In this document: positions 25,940-39,800 of the stretch, piece by piece
Numbering within the stretch: the first letter of the stretch is position 1
Layout: every line of letters starts with the position of its first letter
NCBI GenBank assembly: GCA_963932145.1
Contig: CAWVQA010000109.1
Location: 69,501 to 133,500, forward strand
Origin: Acanthosepion lycidas
Taxonomy: Eukaryota > Mollusca > Cephalopoda > Sepiida > Sepiidae
Direction: 5' to 3'
DNA: 64,000 nt
Position numbers and translations under genes: made by a program
The notes under the pieces: model-generated
Database searches by the model: none
What the model saw: only the letters and a program-made list of their open reading frames with translations
Told to the model about the DNA's origin: nothing

Positions 25940-28900
25940 CCCGCGCATTCAAAAATATATTAGAATAACCCAAAAGATTATACTACAGGATGCTCAGTTT
26001 AAAAAAAAAAAAAGCGGTAAATTCAGAAAGACTGGAGGCAACTATTGAAAATTGGTGACGACTGAAAAATTCAGGAAGAATTTCTGCACATTTCGTAAAT
26101 TCCCACGATGGACGTTCTTTGAAAAGTACGGTAACTTGACACTCAAAATTGAGTTGTTTATCCACTCGAGAAGGGAAAGACGAGAGTTGTCAGCAATTAA
26201 CTCTGATTGGTTCTTTGAATAAGTAATTACGCGCGAGTCGAATGATTATTCAATTGACAAGACCCAAAAAATGTGAGTTCAATACCTGGTTAAGGCTTTG
26301 TGCTAGCACAGCTATCGACGGTCCCCAAGTGTTCCGTTTACCTAATTTCACTGACGAGGCTTGGGTCAACCCGTGGTATGGTTTTCGGGCACTTTCCAAA
26401 GGTGCTGCATACTGGGACCCCCTTACCTACATACCGATAACTTCAGGAAGTCCACTTCCTGACAAATCGACCGTGGTGAAATTCGGACCAGTGTCTGCAT
26501 ACATACAAAGACACACGTAGTTTTTTCACGAGCATAGAATCAGCCCTTCTTTTATAATAATAGATTCTGTTGATGGGTTAGATTATGAGAAGGCAGTCGG
26601 GTTGAATACTCTCAAATCCTCCCTCATATAAAACTTACCGTCATAAGTTCCATTGGCACAGGATTTGTCCTGAAAATATAAAAGTTTAAAACTTTGAAAT
26701 TTGTACTCATTAAGTAAAAGAAAATATTGTTTTTTTTAATGAAAGGAAAAGTTGGTTCAAAAGAAAAAAACGGCATGACAGAGCGGGTGAACGGGTTACC
26801 CGATTAACAAATGGTACGATTGCAAAACTGAAGTTAATACTGTGGCAAACACCCCTATCCCCACCGCTGCCCATCCAAGCAAGATAACAGACGCCTCCGT
26901 CCAACCAAGAAAGCAGGATCTAAATTCTGCCTGGACGTAGATTACTATTTAACCCATAGCTAAGAGGAGGAGATTGAGTCATACATCTCCCAGATGGTAT
27001 TCGTGCGTAAGTGTAACAAACCCAACTGGAATTCAAACTTGGCTCTCCGATTCTCATCCCAAACCGCTATCCCTTACACTACACACACATCCACCTAGAA
27101 AGGTAGCTTCATTGTTACCAAGTGTAGAATCGGACCTCAAGGTATGTGGATAGCTGCCCAGACATATACACTAAAAGCGAACTCAGATGAATTTACTATA
27201 TACGTTTATATTTATTTACGATATATATTTATGAATTTCAGCTCAGTACTAGATTGGCAGCCAAGTCCCATCAATTTACAGTTGAATTGGCTAGATGTAA
27301 ACGTAAGTTACATGCTAACAGTTTCTTCTCTCGCACTTCTCGTTTGTGGAATTCTTTTTTCTTGCTTTCCAGAAAACTTTGATCCTCAAAAATTTAAATG
27401 TAATGTCATCGTTATTTTAAAGGTTTTTCTTTTCCCCATTGTTTATAATACAGTTACCTTCCTTGCGTCTTAGTGGCTTTATTATCTTGCTTGGGTTGAA
27501 ATAATTGAAACGACAACAACACCCACACACAGACAGCCGGATGACAGGAAGTTATATAAACGCCTCACCCACGAGGCAAAAGTTAAGTCTCCTCGTAAGA
27601 TGTTTGAAGAAAGACTTGAAATAAAATACTCTTGATTCGGCTAACATTAATTTGAAGTCCAGAAGTGAATAAATGATTATTTTCTGTATGAAAAATTTAC
27701 TTTTGTATTCTTAGACGATACTAAAAGGTAGCGTTACACAACTAGTGTCTTGAATAGCCGAAAGCTTTTGATAAAAAAAAATATGGACACACCAATCACT
27801 ACTACGAAAATAAAAGTATTTGACACACACGAACCTTGTTTTTTAATCAAAACATCTATTAAGGGATAAGGATATATTTTTTGAAAATCCACTTACATCT
27901 CCAGTATTCTTGCGTCTTTGTCTTGGAGATGCAGTTCGAGAGGAATCGGTGGAAGAATGTTTAGAACGACTATGAGACGGTGATCTGCTGTGGGGTGATG
28001 TGGAATCTGCAAGAAAGGAGAACATTTTTTGATGCGATACCGGCGTGACAAAATTTTTTATTTAGTAGGTTGAGTCGTAAGTAATTTCCGTTTTATGTCG
28101 CCACTTGTAACGAGGATTATATCATCGTAACTAGTTCACTTAAGAATACCTTTGTAGTAAATTATTAAAGCTCAGAACGACAATGGCAACGTACACGGAG
28201 GATTAAAAAATAAATTTCTTAACCCCACTAATGGAAGGTTTGAAACTGCCTTTACGCCACATAATGTTATGAGGGTACAAACAAGGGAATAATGCTATGA
28301 CGGGGGACATTTAGAAAATATGCAGTGTTTATGGTCAAAGAATTATAGATGGCAGAAATGTACGGAATTGGTCTGCAAAGCTTCATTTCTGGAGAAACGT
28401 TGTTGGAATTTGATGTACAAGGTCCAAGAGCCACTCTAGTTAGTTACAGAGTAATAGGCACCACAGGAAATGAAAGAGAATGAAAAGATTTTAGGAAGGA
28501 CAAAAAACACAATCCTACATAGAAAACAAGGGATAAACATCTCTTGCAGTTCAAAAGGCCTGGTAGTAGTTTGAACAGGACAATAGGCGAACCTATCTAC
28601 TCCTATTAAAGTCAGTGGAAAACAAACCACGGCAAAGTACTCGGGAATTAGTAAAAATGTTAAATATATCCCAGTCTACACTCTGCTGACACTTAAAGAT
28701 CAAGATAGGGAAAGTCAGCAAGCTGGGTGCTGGGGTTCCACACACTCGTAGCAAAAAGCCAGTAAGTACCAGACTCCTCCTGCCATCATCTACAAGAGCC
28801 AGAACAGGCCGAAAATGGAGTACTGCTTCCATATAATGGAAGGAGCTGCCAAGTCTTCACTTTTCAGTCTCGATAGTCCAGAAGCGTCTCCGTGTCCTTA

Positions 28901-31900
28901 TGGGTGATAAATTATTTTCCAATAATATAATATATATAATGCCAATCAGATCGTTGATAGACTAAAACAAATTACGGTGGTTGTAATTTACAATGAATTT
29001 TGTTTCATTGTCCTTGAAATTTGCTAATTTTAATCTGGCATCAAGGCCAAATGAAACAATCCTGATCGTGGGAAGATAATGTTACGCCAGTAATTAAGAG
29101 TTAGAAAACCTTTATTTAAACTAGACAACAAAAACGAATACTGTTTATTCAAATAAAAAACACTTTTGCACACATCTAGAAAAAAAAGGAACAAACTATT
29201 TTTTGTTCGATTCGTTTTTTATGGCTTATCAACCCTTTCTAGGTTATTTAAAGCCAGAAAATATTTTTAGATTGCAAAACATTTTTTGAGATAATGATTT
29301 AGGGATAAGTCTTACTAATTAACCCATAGCTACGAGGGAAGATTTGGATTCATACCTACTCCAAATTTGATAAAGAAATTATGTACATATAAAGTGGGGG
29401 ATCAATTCTATATTTCAATAAATATATAAATTGATCCTTCACTTTGTGGCCAAGATAGTTCTATACATTTATACTCCAGAAAATGTAAATTAATCTAAGT
29501 CATGTCTGCGTAGCTAATCAGTATTTCATTGATTGACTGAACGATTCGTTTTCTACGACTTGTCAACTCTTTTTAGGCTATTTAAAGCCAGAAAATATTT
29601 TTAGTGTAAGAATTGTTTTTTTATGTTTTAATGATACAAATCTTACTAATTAACCCATAGATAGGGGAAGAAGAGGTGGATTCATGCTTTTTCCAATGGT
29701 ATTTGTGGGTAAGTGAATATAACTGACCCAACTGGGATTGGAACTCGGCTCTCCGATTAACAATTCAGTCATTATCTATTACACCTCCCAAACATCCAAG
29801 CTCACAGTACCTGGTATTCCCAAGCTGTCATCCATCTAGGTACTGATCAAGCTCGACGTTGCTTAACTTCGGTGACCGTGTGGGAACCGGTGTTTCAAAG
29901 TGATGTCCGTAAGCCGAACAGGAAGCGATGGTGGTTTAATGGGAGAAAGCGGCCGCCATTTTGCGTTTCGAACAGAATATATGTGCTTCAGATGTTCTTG
30001 TATTGTATTAAATCTGGGCGTTCTCGAAAAGAAAAAGGAGAGAACGAGAAAAGAGAGAGGGGGGACAGGATGGGAGGGAGAGAACGGAAGTTAGTCAGTG
30101 ACAATGGGGGAGGCTTTGAAGGCCAATCAAATCGGCAACCGCATCGAAGAGGAATAACATCCAAGAATAGAAGAATGAGAATAAAAGAATAGAAACAAAA
30201 TTTAGTTTCGGATAATTATCATTCCATTGGCTTAGTTTTAACGTATAGCCACAGAAAAATGGTGCACTCACTGATCTACAGATCTGGCTCGTTGACCATT
30301 ACACCAAGATGAGACTATCTACCTACCCGCGGGTTTCAAATAATGTCACAACGGGGAGGAGCCGTGCAAGTGTACATGCAAGTGGTGCTAGAAATTGTCC
30401 AGTTCTCGCGACACATCCCTTTTCGGGTGTAGGGGTGGTGGTTACGCAAGAGAAATTGTTAACAGTTCCATTTCTGGTTGAGATTGTTATATTGACTTGC
30501 GCAAAAATACTCTTACGTAAGGTACGAAACTATCTCATCTACCCCTCAGCTAAGGGATAAATAACAGGACAGTGAGCTATCTAGCTGCGACTTGGTAGCC
30601 AGTCTAAGAGAAGTAAAAGTTTCAATGTAAAACGGCTTCGCGTTCCAATTAAACCAGGAGTACATCTTACATTTCACTCCATTGCATGTAGAGTGAAATA
30701 GTTGTGGAGCAGACAGTAATTTTGTTCTCATCCGCTTACCTTCATCTGTCTAGAGTATATTTAAATCTGAATTTAAACCAATAAATTCTCCACTTAGCAG
30801 AGAACCACCCAGCTTTTGAACATTGGGTATATCAACCTGGCCGGGATTCATGCAACAGAACCTTTTTATAAAAGTTATGGAAATCACAATTAACTACGGC
30901 GCAAAGTTGTGGACGATGATTTCGACTGAGGTTGAATAAAAACAAATGACAATCTACCGTGCAACCTGGAACAGGACTTAGTTTTGCCTCATGCCTCATA
31001 AAAAGGGGCCGAGTAATGATCACATTCAACCGTACCTCACAACTTGAACGGTATATAACACAAGTCCAAATTTAACGTGGGGGTCCCACGCGTACATGGG
31101 ACTAGAGGCTTAAATACAGCCTCCTATCCTCACCATTTCTTCCTATCTGTGGGTGTCTCAGGTGCCAGGGATTAATCATAGAAACGGGAGAATTATTGTT
31201 TGGGGAGATTAGCACTGAGGCTGGATTAAATTCATTCCCCAAAGGCGAGAAGGCCAGAAGTACACCGTACCTAATGAAGGTTAAACGTCGGTGCCTCCTC
31301 CTGGCTGCGATATTTAATATTATTTTAGAAAGGATTATCAAGAAACATAATGCCAAAATCCTGAATATATACCTTGGTAAATTTTAATTTTAACACCCGA
31401 GCGCTAATATCCCTTCAAATTTTTCCAAAATAGTCATATTTCCGTGCAAATGTATATGCTGAACTCAAATCAACAATTAAATATAGAAGGAACCTATCTT
31501 TTTGGGATGTTAACGACCTCCTGGTCTTTCATCAGCCATTACCGGCTTATTGATAAGTAATTCAGTGCTGAATTTTGTTGGTGGACGTATACAATTTGGG
31601 CCTATTTACTTCCTTCACAGTAATTCCTTGTACGCGCTTCTGTAAAGCGATTTTTTTTTTTTTTTTTTTTTTTTTGGTACTTAATTTAAGAAAGTTAACT
31701 TTCAAATATATGTAAACATCGACAAATAAAAGAATAACAAAGTAATTTTTTTTTAAGAAAGTTAACTTTCAAATTAGGTTTAGGTGTTTTTGTTATACTT
31801 TTATTTCTGGAATAGGAATGAAGAAAAAAAATTATGTAACTGTAGAAATCCTGATAACAGCCCTCTGAATAATAAATGTCACATAAAATCCGTAGTTTAT

Positions 31901-32386
31901 CAATGCAATCTCATCTATTGAAAATCCTAATGCTGTTAGTCTATGTAGGATGTATAAAGAATGAATTTAAATTAAGATGGAATCAACATCAAAGTTCATT
32001 CAATAATATTAAATACCGCAGCCAGACATGCCTATCTAAATATTTCTTGTATTTAAAAGATACCAATAAAAAACAGTAAAATAGAAATTAATAAAAAAAC
32101 AAGAACTTGTAGATCTTTAAATGATCCATGTCCTTTGTTCATACATGAAAAACTAAATATTAAGTTTCTGAAAAATAAAAAAAATTAAACCAAAGAAATG
32201 AAATAGTTTTTGTAGATATTGCCAAATTTCTGCCTTAAGTAATAGCTAATTTTAAAAAAAAAATGAAACTAACATATTTATATTTAAATAAAAATGTTTG
32301 AATACATAATTAGATTCTATTAATTTTAACACTACCATATATGTACCCAATTAGTAAATAAATTAAATATCTTAAGTCGGTACGAA

Positions 32387-32426
<40 letters not shown>

Positions 32427-32947
32427 ACTAATAATATCTGAATGCCTCTTTTGAAAAAATCATAATTGAAATTTATATAAAAATAAAGATTAAATAAAAA
32501 ATAAAAATGCTAAATGTATTGCTATTGAAACCAGACGATGTTTTGGAACATAGACACTACCATACATTTCTATTTGAAAAGAGTTTGTATCATTAGACAG
32601 ATACCCCCAGGCCCCACCTTGACTTGATAGCTACAATACATGAGTTTTCTAAATAAGTTAAATCTTAACACCCCGAAAATAAAATAAAACTACTTCTCAA
32701 AATATCGAATTTGTCTGGACTTATAAATTAAGTGAATCAATTTAAGATATTCTTAGAGTCGCTTGATAATGTAACGGAACTTTGTATGATTGAATTTAAA
32801 TTGAGGTTTTAGTTTTGAAACATTGGAATTTCAGTGTTGCGATGATAAAAAAAAACAATTATAATATTATGCTCCACTGTTGTATCGAGCACTGTTTTTT
32901 AAAAATAAATGCTAAGAACTCTGATTTATAAATCTCATTGTTCTTTC

Positions 32948-32983
<36 letters not shown>

Positions 32984-33790
32984 AAAGGAACTGTGTTCCT
33001 GATCAACCCAAATTCGTAAATAATTATATTTGATATACTACAACATACCTAATAGGACTCAGTTACACCTCTCTGACCATAGCTCAAATAGGTCTCCTTT
33101 AAATAAACATGTAGGTCTCCATCCGCAACATAAAAATATAATAGCCTCATCTATATGGAAACATTATTAATTTATAAAAAAGTAAGAACAAAACAACGCT
33201 CAATAACATCAACTATGAACACAGCCACAATGTGCTGGCCGTGTTTGGAAAATAAAACATTCCTATATTTCTAGAAACATATATGAAATATACATTCAGT
33301 TGAATATAAAAATAAACTCATCCTTGATCATTGGTAAAAGTTTAGTCGAAAGCGCTCGGGCATACAAAACATTCGGATAATTTCTACATAATCTATGCCC
33401 AGAAAAGAAGAAAATTATAAGAACACAAGTAAAATTAAATAAAAACTTAACTGCCGTACCTTGTTAGTCACCTTTTAATGAAACTTATTTATTGGTCATT
33501 CCAGCTTATGTAACAGCGTTTCCCTTAGCGAGGGATGTTTAATTGATTTGAACCTTTTAAAACCCTTTATTCTACATTCAACACCATAACTTGTATTCTA
33601 CATTCAACACCATAACTTGATAAGACACCAGAAGTGTTGAAAGAAAATGGCTATTTTTGTAGTGATTTTATAACATATTTATGTTATATTTTTCGAATAA
33701 TTATATTTGCTCTACTCTGCATTGAGCACTCTTTTAAGAATAGTATTTGTCGGTTATTGGAAATTATTCCGTATACACCAATCCTATACT

Positions 33791-33852
<62 letters not shown>

Positions 33853-36800
33853 ATGTTATATAAATATATATACTGTTAAGTTATATATGAGGTGTGGTTT
33901 GCTACAATGCGCATAGCGTGGCGGGTCCTAGCCGTGGAGGTTAGAACAGGTGAAACTAAAGAATGAAGTTCGCCCGAGCACTTTCCGTGAAAATAGCGTG
34001 AATGGAAAGTAAACATTGCACAGCTGCCGCCAAAAAATGACAACAGCGCTCCATTTTAGGCATTTGATCTGGCTCTTGCGAAGTTAGAGGATATTAGGAG
34101 GAGTCAGGTACTTACTGGAGCGACACAGGGAACCGACTATTTTCCCAACATCTTTAGTCATGGATCGTATGCACGAGTTCCATTTGAGGTCAGGTGTGAG
34201 TTTAAGGGACAGTCGTTTCTGAAGGTACGGAGCCTCCCAAAGGGGATCATCCATCCATCGCGACTGGTGATGGTTCATGGTCCGTGATGGAATGGCATTG
34301 AATGTAACCAGCCAGTTTTCGACCCCCCCCCGACACTGAGATGTCAAAGCAAGTTGTAATCGTACTTGATAAACAAAAAACGGAAATTATTTATGCCACA
34401 AATATATATACATATGTGTGTGCGTGTGTGTGTAATGCAGTTCAATTTACATTACAATGAATCATTCATACAAAAAGTAGATTAGTAAAGTTAATGATAT
34501 AAAATGGCGAAATGCCCTCGCAAACAAAATTTTAAAGGTGCATTAACCTACAAATCGAGCGATGAATGTTATGATACTTGTCTTTAAAAATTATAAGCTG
34601 TATAAGGTCTTTCTTTAATATGCAAGTACTTTCGACTGTATATTCAGTCATCTTCAGGCATGGAAATTATTTTGTTATTGGTAAAATTCAGGTAGCATCC
34701 AAGTCGAAAAAACAAGGATCATAAAATGTATAGCAACGTGTTACATTCATTGATGTTGTGATTGTTTAAATTTTCTACCGAATCTTAGTTTAAAACTAAA
34801 TAGCCCTTTACTTATATATTAATTATGGTTTCCTTTCAGATATATACCTTACTACCGTTGCAATACTTACAGCCATGTAATGGCCTTATGCCAGACAAAA
34901 CTCCCTAAATATTTTTATATGGCTAACATGCTTATCGAGGGTACAAGTTTAACATGTTCTGTATTTAATATATTGTGCCCATTTGGAAGAGGAGGCAGAC
35001 TCGTTTGATAAGCATCGCCTCTGTTGGTCGCCACTCGATTCAGAAAAGAAAAATCCCAGTAGTAGAACACTATAGCTAATGATAGAAATAAGTTCGTGAG
35101 TTTTGTCGGACAATGCTCTATAAGTCGCTTATTAATAGACGATTTTTGAAAACTACTTTAAGGTATGGCTATATAATTATCAAATATCAATGTTGTCGGA
35201 CATTTTGATTTAATCAAAATATGTCTCGCCATAATTTCCAATCCTCCAAAATGAAGCAGTAATAATAATTGGAAAATATCGATAAAAATAAATATTAAAT
35301 CTCAACAAATTTATAATAATTTTATCTTTCTGTTGCTTAATAATTGGATCGATCCGTTTTTTCATTTAATAAGTCAGGCTCGAAACAAATTAGAAGCTCC
35401 AAACTAGGAATATGCAGGCCAGTATTTCATCCGCAGACTCTCAGTGGAGGAGCTTGAAGGCTGAAGAAACAGACTGATTCTTCTTCATGATCTATTCACA
35501 TAGCTTGGCAACCCCCATCATCTCTCCAAACCTTTGACTGACGCCCTTGTTTCGTACACTAAGCCCTCAGATTTTTATTTCAAAGTTGTACTTATTCTAG
35601 ACGTGTTGCCACCCAAACCACTCTGTCAGGCTGAGTTCGAATTTATACATTTACCAAACTTAACTGGTCAGATAAAATAGTGCTGGTAAGCAAGGCTGGT
35701 GCAAGGGACTTGTCCACACCCAATCTATGATACCACCCTACCATCGCTATTACAATTTTCATAATGTAGTACAGTGCTACTCAAAATGGTGGTCTGCGAT
35801 TAAAAGCTTTTGAAATTAAATATTTTTGTTTATTGAGTTTTGTATGTCACAATTCAGAGACGATTTTCAGGTAGAGGTGATCCAACTAAAAAAAAAAATG
35901 ATTTGGTTTCCTCAGTCTTGTGCTTTTAACTAATATAATCACTAATCTTCCAAAAATTGAAATTATAGAGTTTGCGTACAATTAGTTGGGGGGGGGGGGG
36001 GTTATACATATGAAAAACATTTTGCCATGACTTTAAAAAAGAAAAACTTATTAAGTTCCATTATTTGTGAATAGTTCCTGAAAATTTCATTAAAATCCGT
36101 CAATTATTTTTATTTTTGCAAGATTTTCAAAATTAATGTCTGCCGTACAGAAAAAAATGGGCTAAAATTTTATTTTACTAGTTCCGGTGACACAAGGAGA
36201 AACAAGGTTTTTTTTTTTTTTTTTTTTTTATCAAAATGTAGAATGCTCTAAAAAGGAAAAAATTTAAAAAATAATTAAAAAATACTTTGATCTTTCCTTT
36301 CACTAATAACATAAGCATTTAGACGATAAAATTTTGTTTTCGTAAAGTTTGGCGTCTTTTTCATGTTGCTATGCTCTGTTTTTAGCGATCTCACGAAGGT
36401 ACCTATATGTTGTTTCCGGTATAAAAATTAATATTACAGGTACGTGTCACATTCAGAAAAAAATGCCGATATCAGATAGTTTGAGAAGCACTGATGTAGT
36501 ATTCATATAAAATACAAATTTTATTGTAACCTAATTATGTAAAGAATCATATGTAATATAGTTGAACAATTCATCTGGAAAAATTGAAAATTAATACAAT
36601 ATATCTAAATACAAATTAGAGACATGTCATAATAGATTTTTCATCTTTAAATAAATGTTTTACGGCAATTTTTGTAACATCAACTTGAGTTTCTTTTGTT
36701 AAAAATTGGAATAATTTTAACACATTCAACATTATAGATAAGAATTAGTGAATTTTATATAGTGATTTTTTTTTTTTTTTTTTTTTTTATATAATGTTTT

Positions 36801-39800
36801 ATTTATTTATTTATTTCGAAACTCAGCATGAGCAAAAGTATTTACATATTTGGAGAGGAAAAAAAACAAGAGACCCCAGAATGACGTTAAAATCAGTGAA
36901 TTTTTTTTTTTTAGCTTTTTAATAATCAGTTGTGCTTAGTTTAATTTGTAACATATACATGTAGGTAGAAAAATAAATGTTGATATGATAGCGACGGTCA
37001 CAAATTACTGTCCAGGGCCCCGAATCAAGCTTGACCTACTCCTGATCGGCTGCTTCAGAGGTAGCATATATACACCAACCCTGTCAACTCCGATCATGTC
37101 TTTAGAACACGCCCACAACAAAACGTTCTGCAATTTGACTGGTTGATAGTGATGTAATTTGGAAATCTTCTATGACACAATCCGGAATTCCAAATTTACA
37201 CACTCTTGCGTCATAACCAGATTTTATTTTTAGCTTTTATCGACTACGTATTTAAGCCAAAAAATTCAAGATGGCGCCGTGCCCAATAACAACAGATAAC
37301 TCAAGCGATGAAAATGACGATTTTGATTAAATTTCTTCCGATGAAGACATTGATAAATTGAGTAGTGACAGTTAAGATTTATTAGAAGAAAAGGTAATTG
37401 TTACTATTAACCATATAGATTTTTTATTGACTATTAGTATTGTCTTATGCTACACTGAAATTCGAAGGCGTATTGGGATAGCGAAAGATGCCTCCTAAAA
37501 GCTAAGCAAAGTATCTAGAGACAGGAAAATTTCATTAGAAACAACAACAAAAAAAAAGTGCTGAACTGCTATGTAATATCAATCCTTTTAAATGACAGTG
37601 AATGTGGGATTATTTTTTTCACAGATAAATAAGACTTGAGGCAACAGAAATCTGGTTCTACGGAAGGATGTTGGGAATATCATGGCTGGAGCATGTGAGG
37701 AACGTGAAAATTTTAAGGAAAATGGAAACAAAAGGACATTTATACTTAAAATCAGCGAGTTGAAATTTCAAGGAGATATGAGGAAAGACATGGAAAATTT
37801 TACATTCACAGGCCAGATTGAAGACAAGAGGGGAAACGGTGAGTAACCTACCTCACAAGCTTGTGTAAATGGATGACAAAACGATGATTTTTCTAAGCGT
37901 AGCTTAGATGTGGCACAAGGTCGAAAGTATGGGGCACCCAGTGAGGATTGAACTCGCTACTCAGTCGTAATTGTTCTAACGAGACAAGCTTTCTAAACAT
38001 TACACCACGTCGAAGTGCCCCGAGAAAATGATTTTCTAAGCGTAACTTAGATGTGACACAACGCCGAAACTATGAGGCACCTAGTGAGGATCGAACTCGC
38101 TACTCAGTTGTGACTGATCTAGGGAAACAAGCTTGCTAACCGTTACACTATGTCGAGGTATCTTAGCAGAATGGAGATAGAGAAAAAGAGTAAAACGACA
38201 AAATTGATCAGATCTATAAAGAAAAGAAATTGTGGAGCGCCATATTCATCCTCATCCTGAAGCGACACGGAGCATAGAACAATTCTTGGTGACTAAATTA
38301 TATATGGTTTTTATTGGTGTTATAGCAATACTTTGACCAAATGAGCACCAAGTGTTTGACCCTGTAGAAAACAATACAAAGTAAGAAATAAATGCCCGGC
38401 TGCATAGACGCTTTTGCAATAATTAACTTTGCCTGGTACAAGGTTACAAGTGTGGAGCACTTAATGAAGAGTGAAACCGTTCTGGGTAAAACAAACTACA
38501 TCCGCATCCTGGGTAAGAGGATAAAATACATCCGACAGCAAGACCTTTGATCAGGAGGTTTCGAGGAGCATGGAACCACCTCGTAATTGCTGGTGTTTCC
38601 AGGTCCGTCCTGACCCTGAGTGGTAGCACCTGTTAGGGTCTCAGCTATGGGCAGATAGTTAACACGCAACCTGGGGTCAAAACATTATGAAAGTGTAACA
38701 ATAGGTTTTAATACCAGCAATAAATTTTTGAGGAAAAATCATTATTTGAAGAAAAAAATATTACCAACAATACATTTTTGGAAAAAAATATATATATTAG
38801 CGGCAATACATTTTTGAAAAATATTACCAGCAATAAAAATCTTGTCGGCATTAAATCGCCCATTAAGGTTGATATACCGTAAAATAAACCAAACCAAACC
38901 AAAGCGAAGAGTGAAGTCTCCTGCACTGTAGCAATCGTTTGCAAGAGAAGCGTGCAAATTGCGAGGTGCATGTGTCCGAATAATGTTGTAATCTCTACAA
39001 ATCTCGGAGTCATTAATAAAACAAAAAAAACAAAACAAAAAACACTTCTTTTTTATTCTCATGTTTTACAAAAACAATGAAGGCTGAAGCAGTCTTTCCG
39101 TTAACCAAGCCACGGAATTTCTTTATGCCTAAATTGTCGATGTTCACAAAAACAGATGTAATAGACAAAATGTACCAGTTTCCACCGACTGCTCACAAAG
39201 ACCCTAGGAGTTGAATAATTGATTTAGGTACTGACATAAGTCTGTCTGTTAATCCCAGCTTCTTTTCGATTGTGCATTTGTCATTTTTAATATTGGTAAG
39301 CGTTTATTACAAATATATTTCGCTCTTTCACTGCTGCATTATTATAGAATTGTTGCCGGGTTGTGCGCGTCAGTTTTGGGAAAATTAGGAAATTGCCACT
39401 TATCGGAAATAAACTTTTATAAAAGACTTTGTCAGATTTCTCATGGGCGCCGCCATTTTGGATTCGATCGGATATTCGGAATTACCTGTAACGGCATTCA
39501 CCGGAGGTGGGTTGAGCCGGCTCCAATATTGGAGTTTCATGGGAATTTGGAATTCACAAGCGGTCACTAACCCACAAGTATAGCACATGAGATTTGATTA
39601 TAGTGGTGAAGGTTTCGTACAGGACCATCCACCCTTTTTGAAGGGCCCATTACAGAGACCTGGTGCACCATGTGCCACAAGGTTCCCAAACGACCCTCCG
39701 CAGGTTTTGAATTTAGAGTTTTCCTTCTCCTAGACCAGTTGCCATCCAAGGCTATAGAACCCAGTCTGTCCTGCTATTTACCCATAGCTGAGGGGAGAAG

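Noticed and set aside
26242..26520. 92-residue plus frame
   Set aside because: The region is repeated in inverse at 55.7 kb and looks like a tRNA-like repeat.
29803..29917. Functional 5S rRNA gene
   Set aside because: Several changes at conserved positions, including the internal promoter region, single copy, fused to a SINE.
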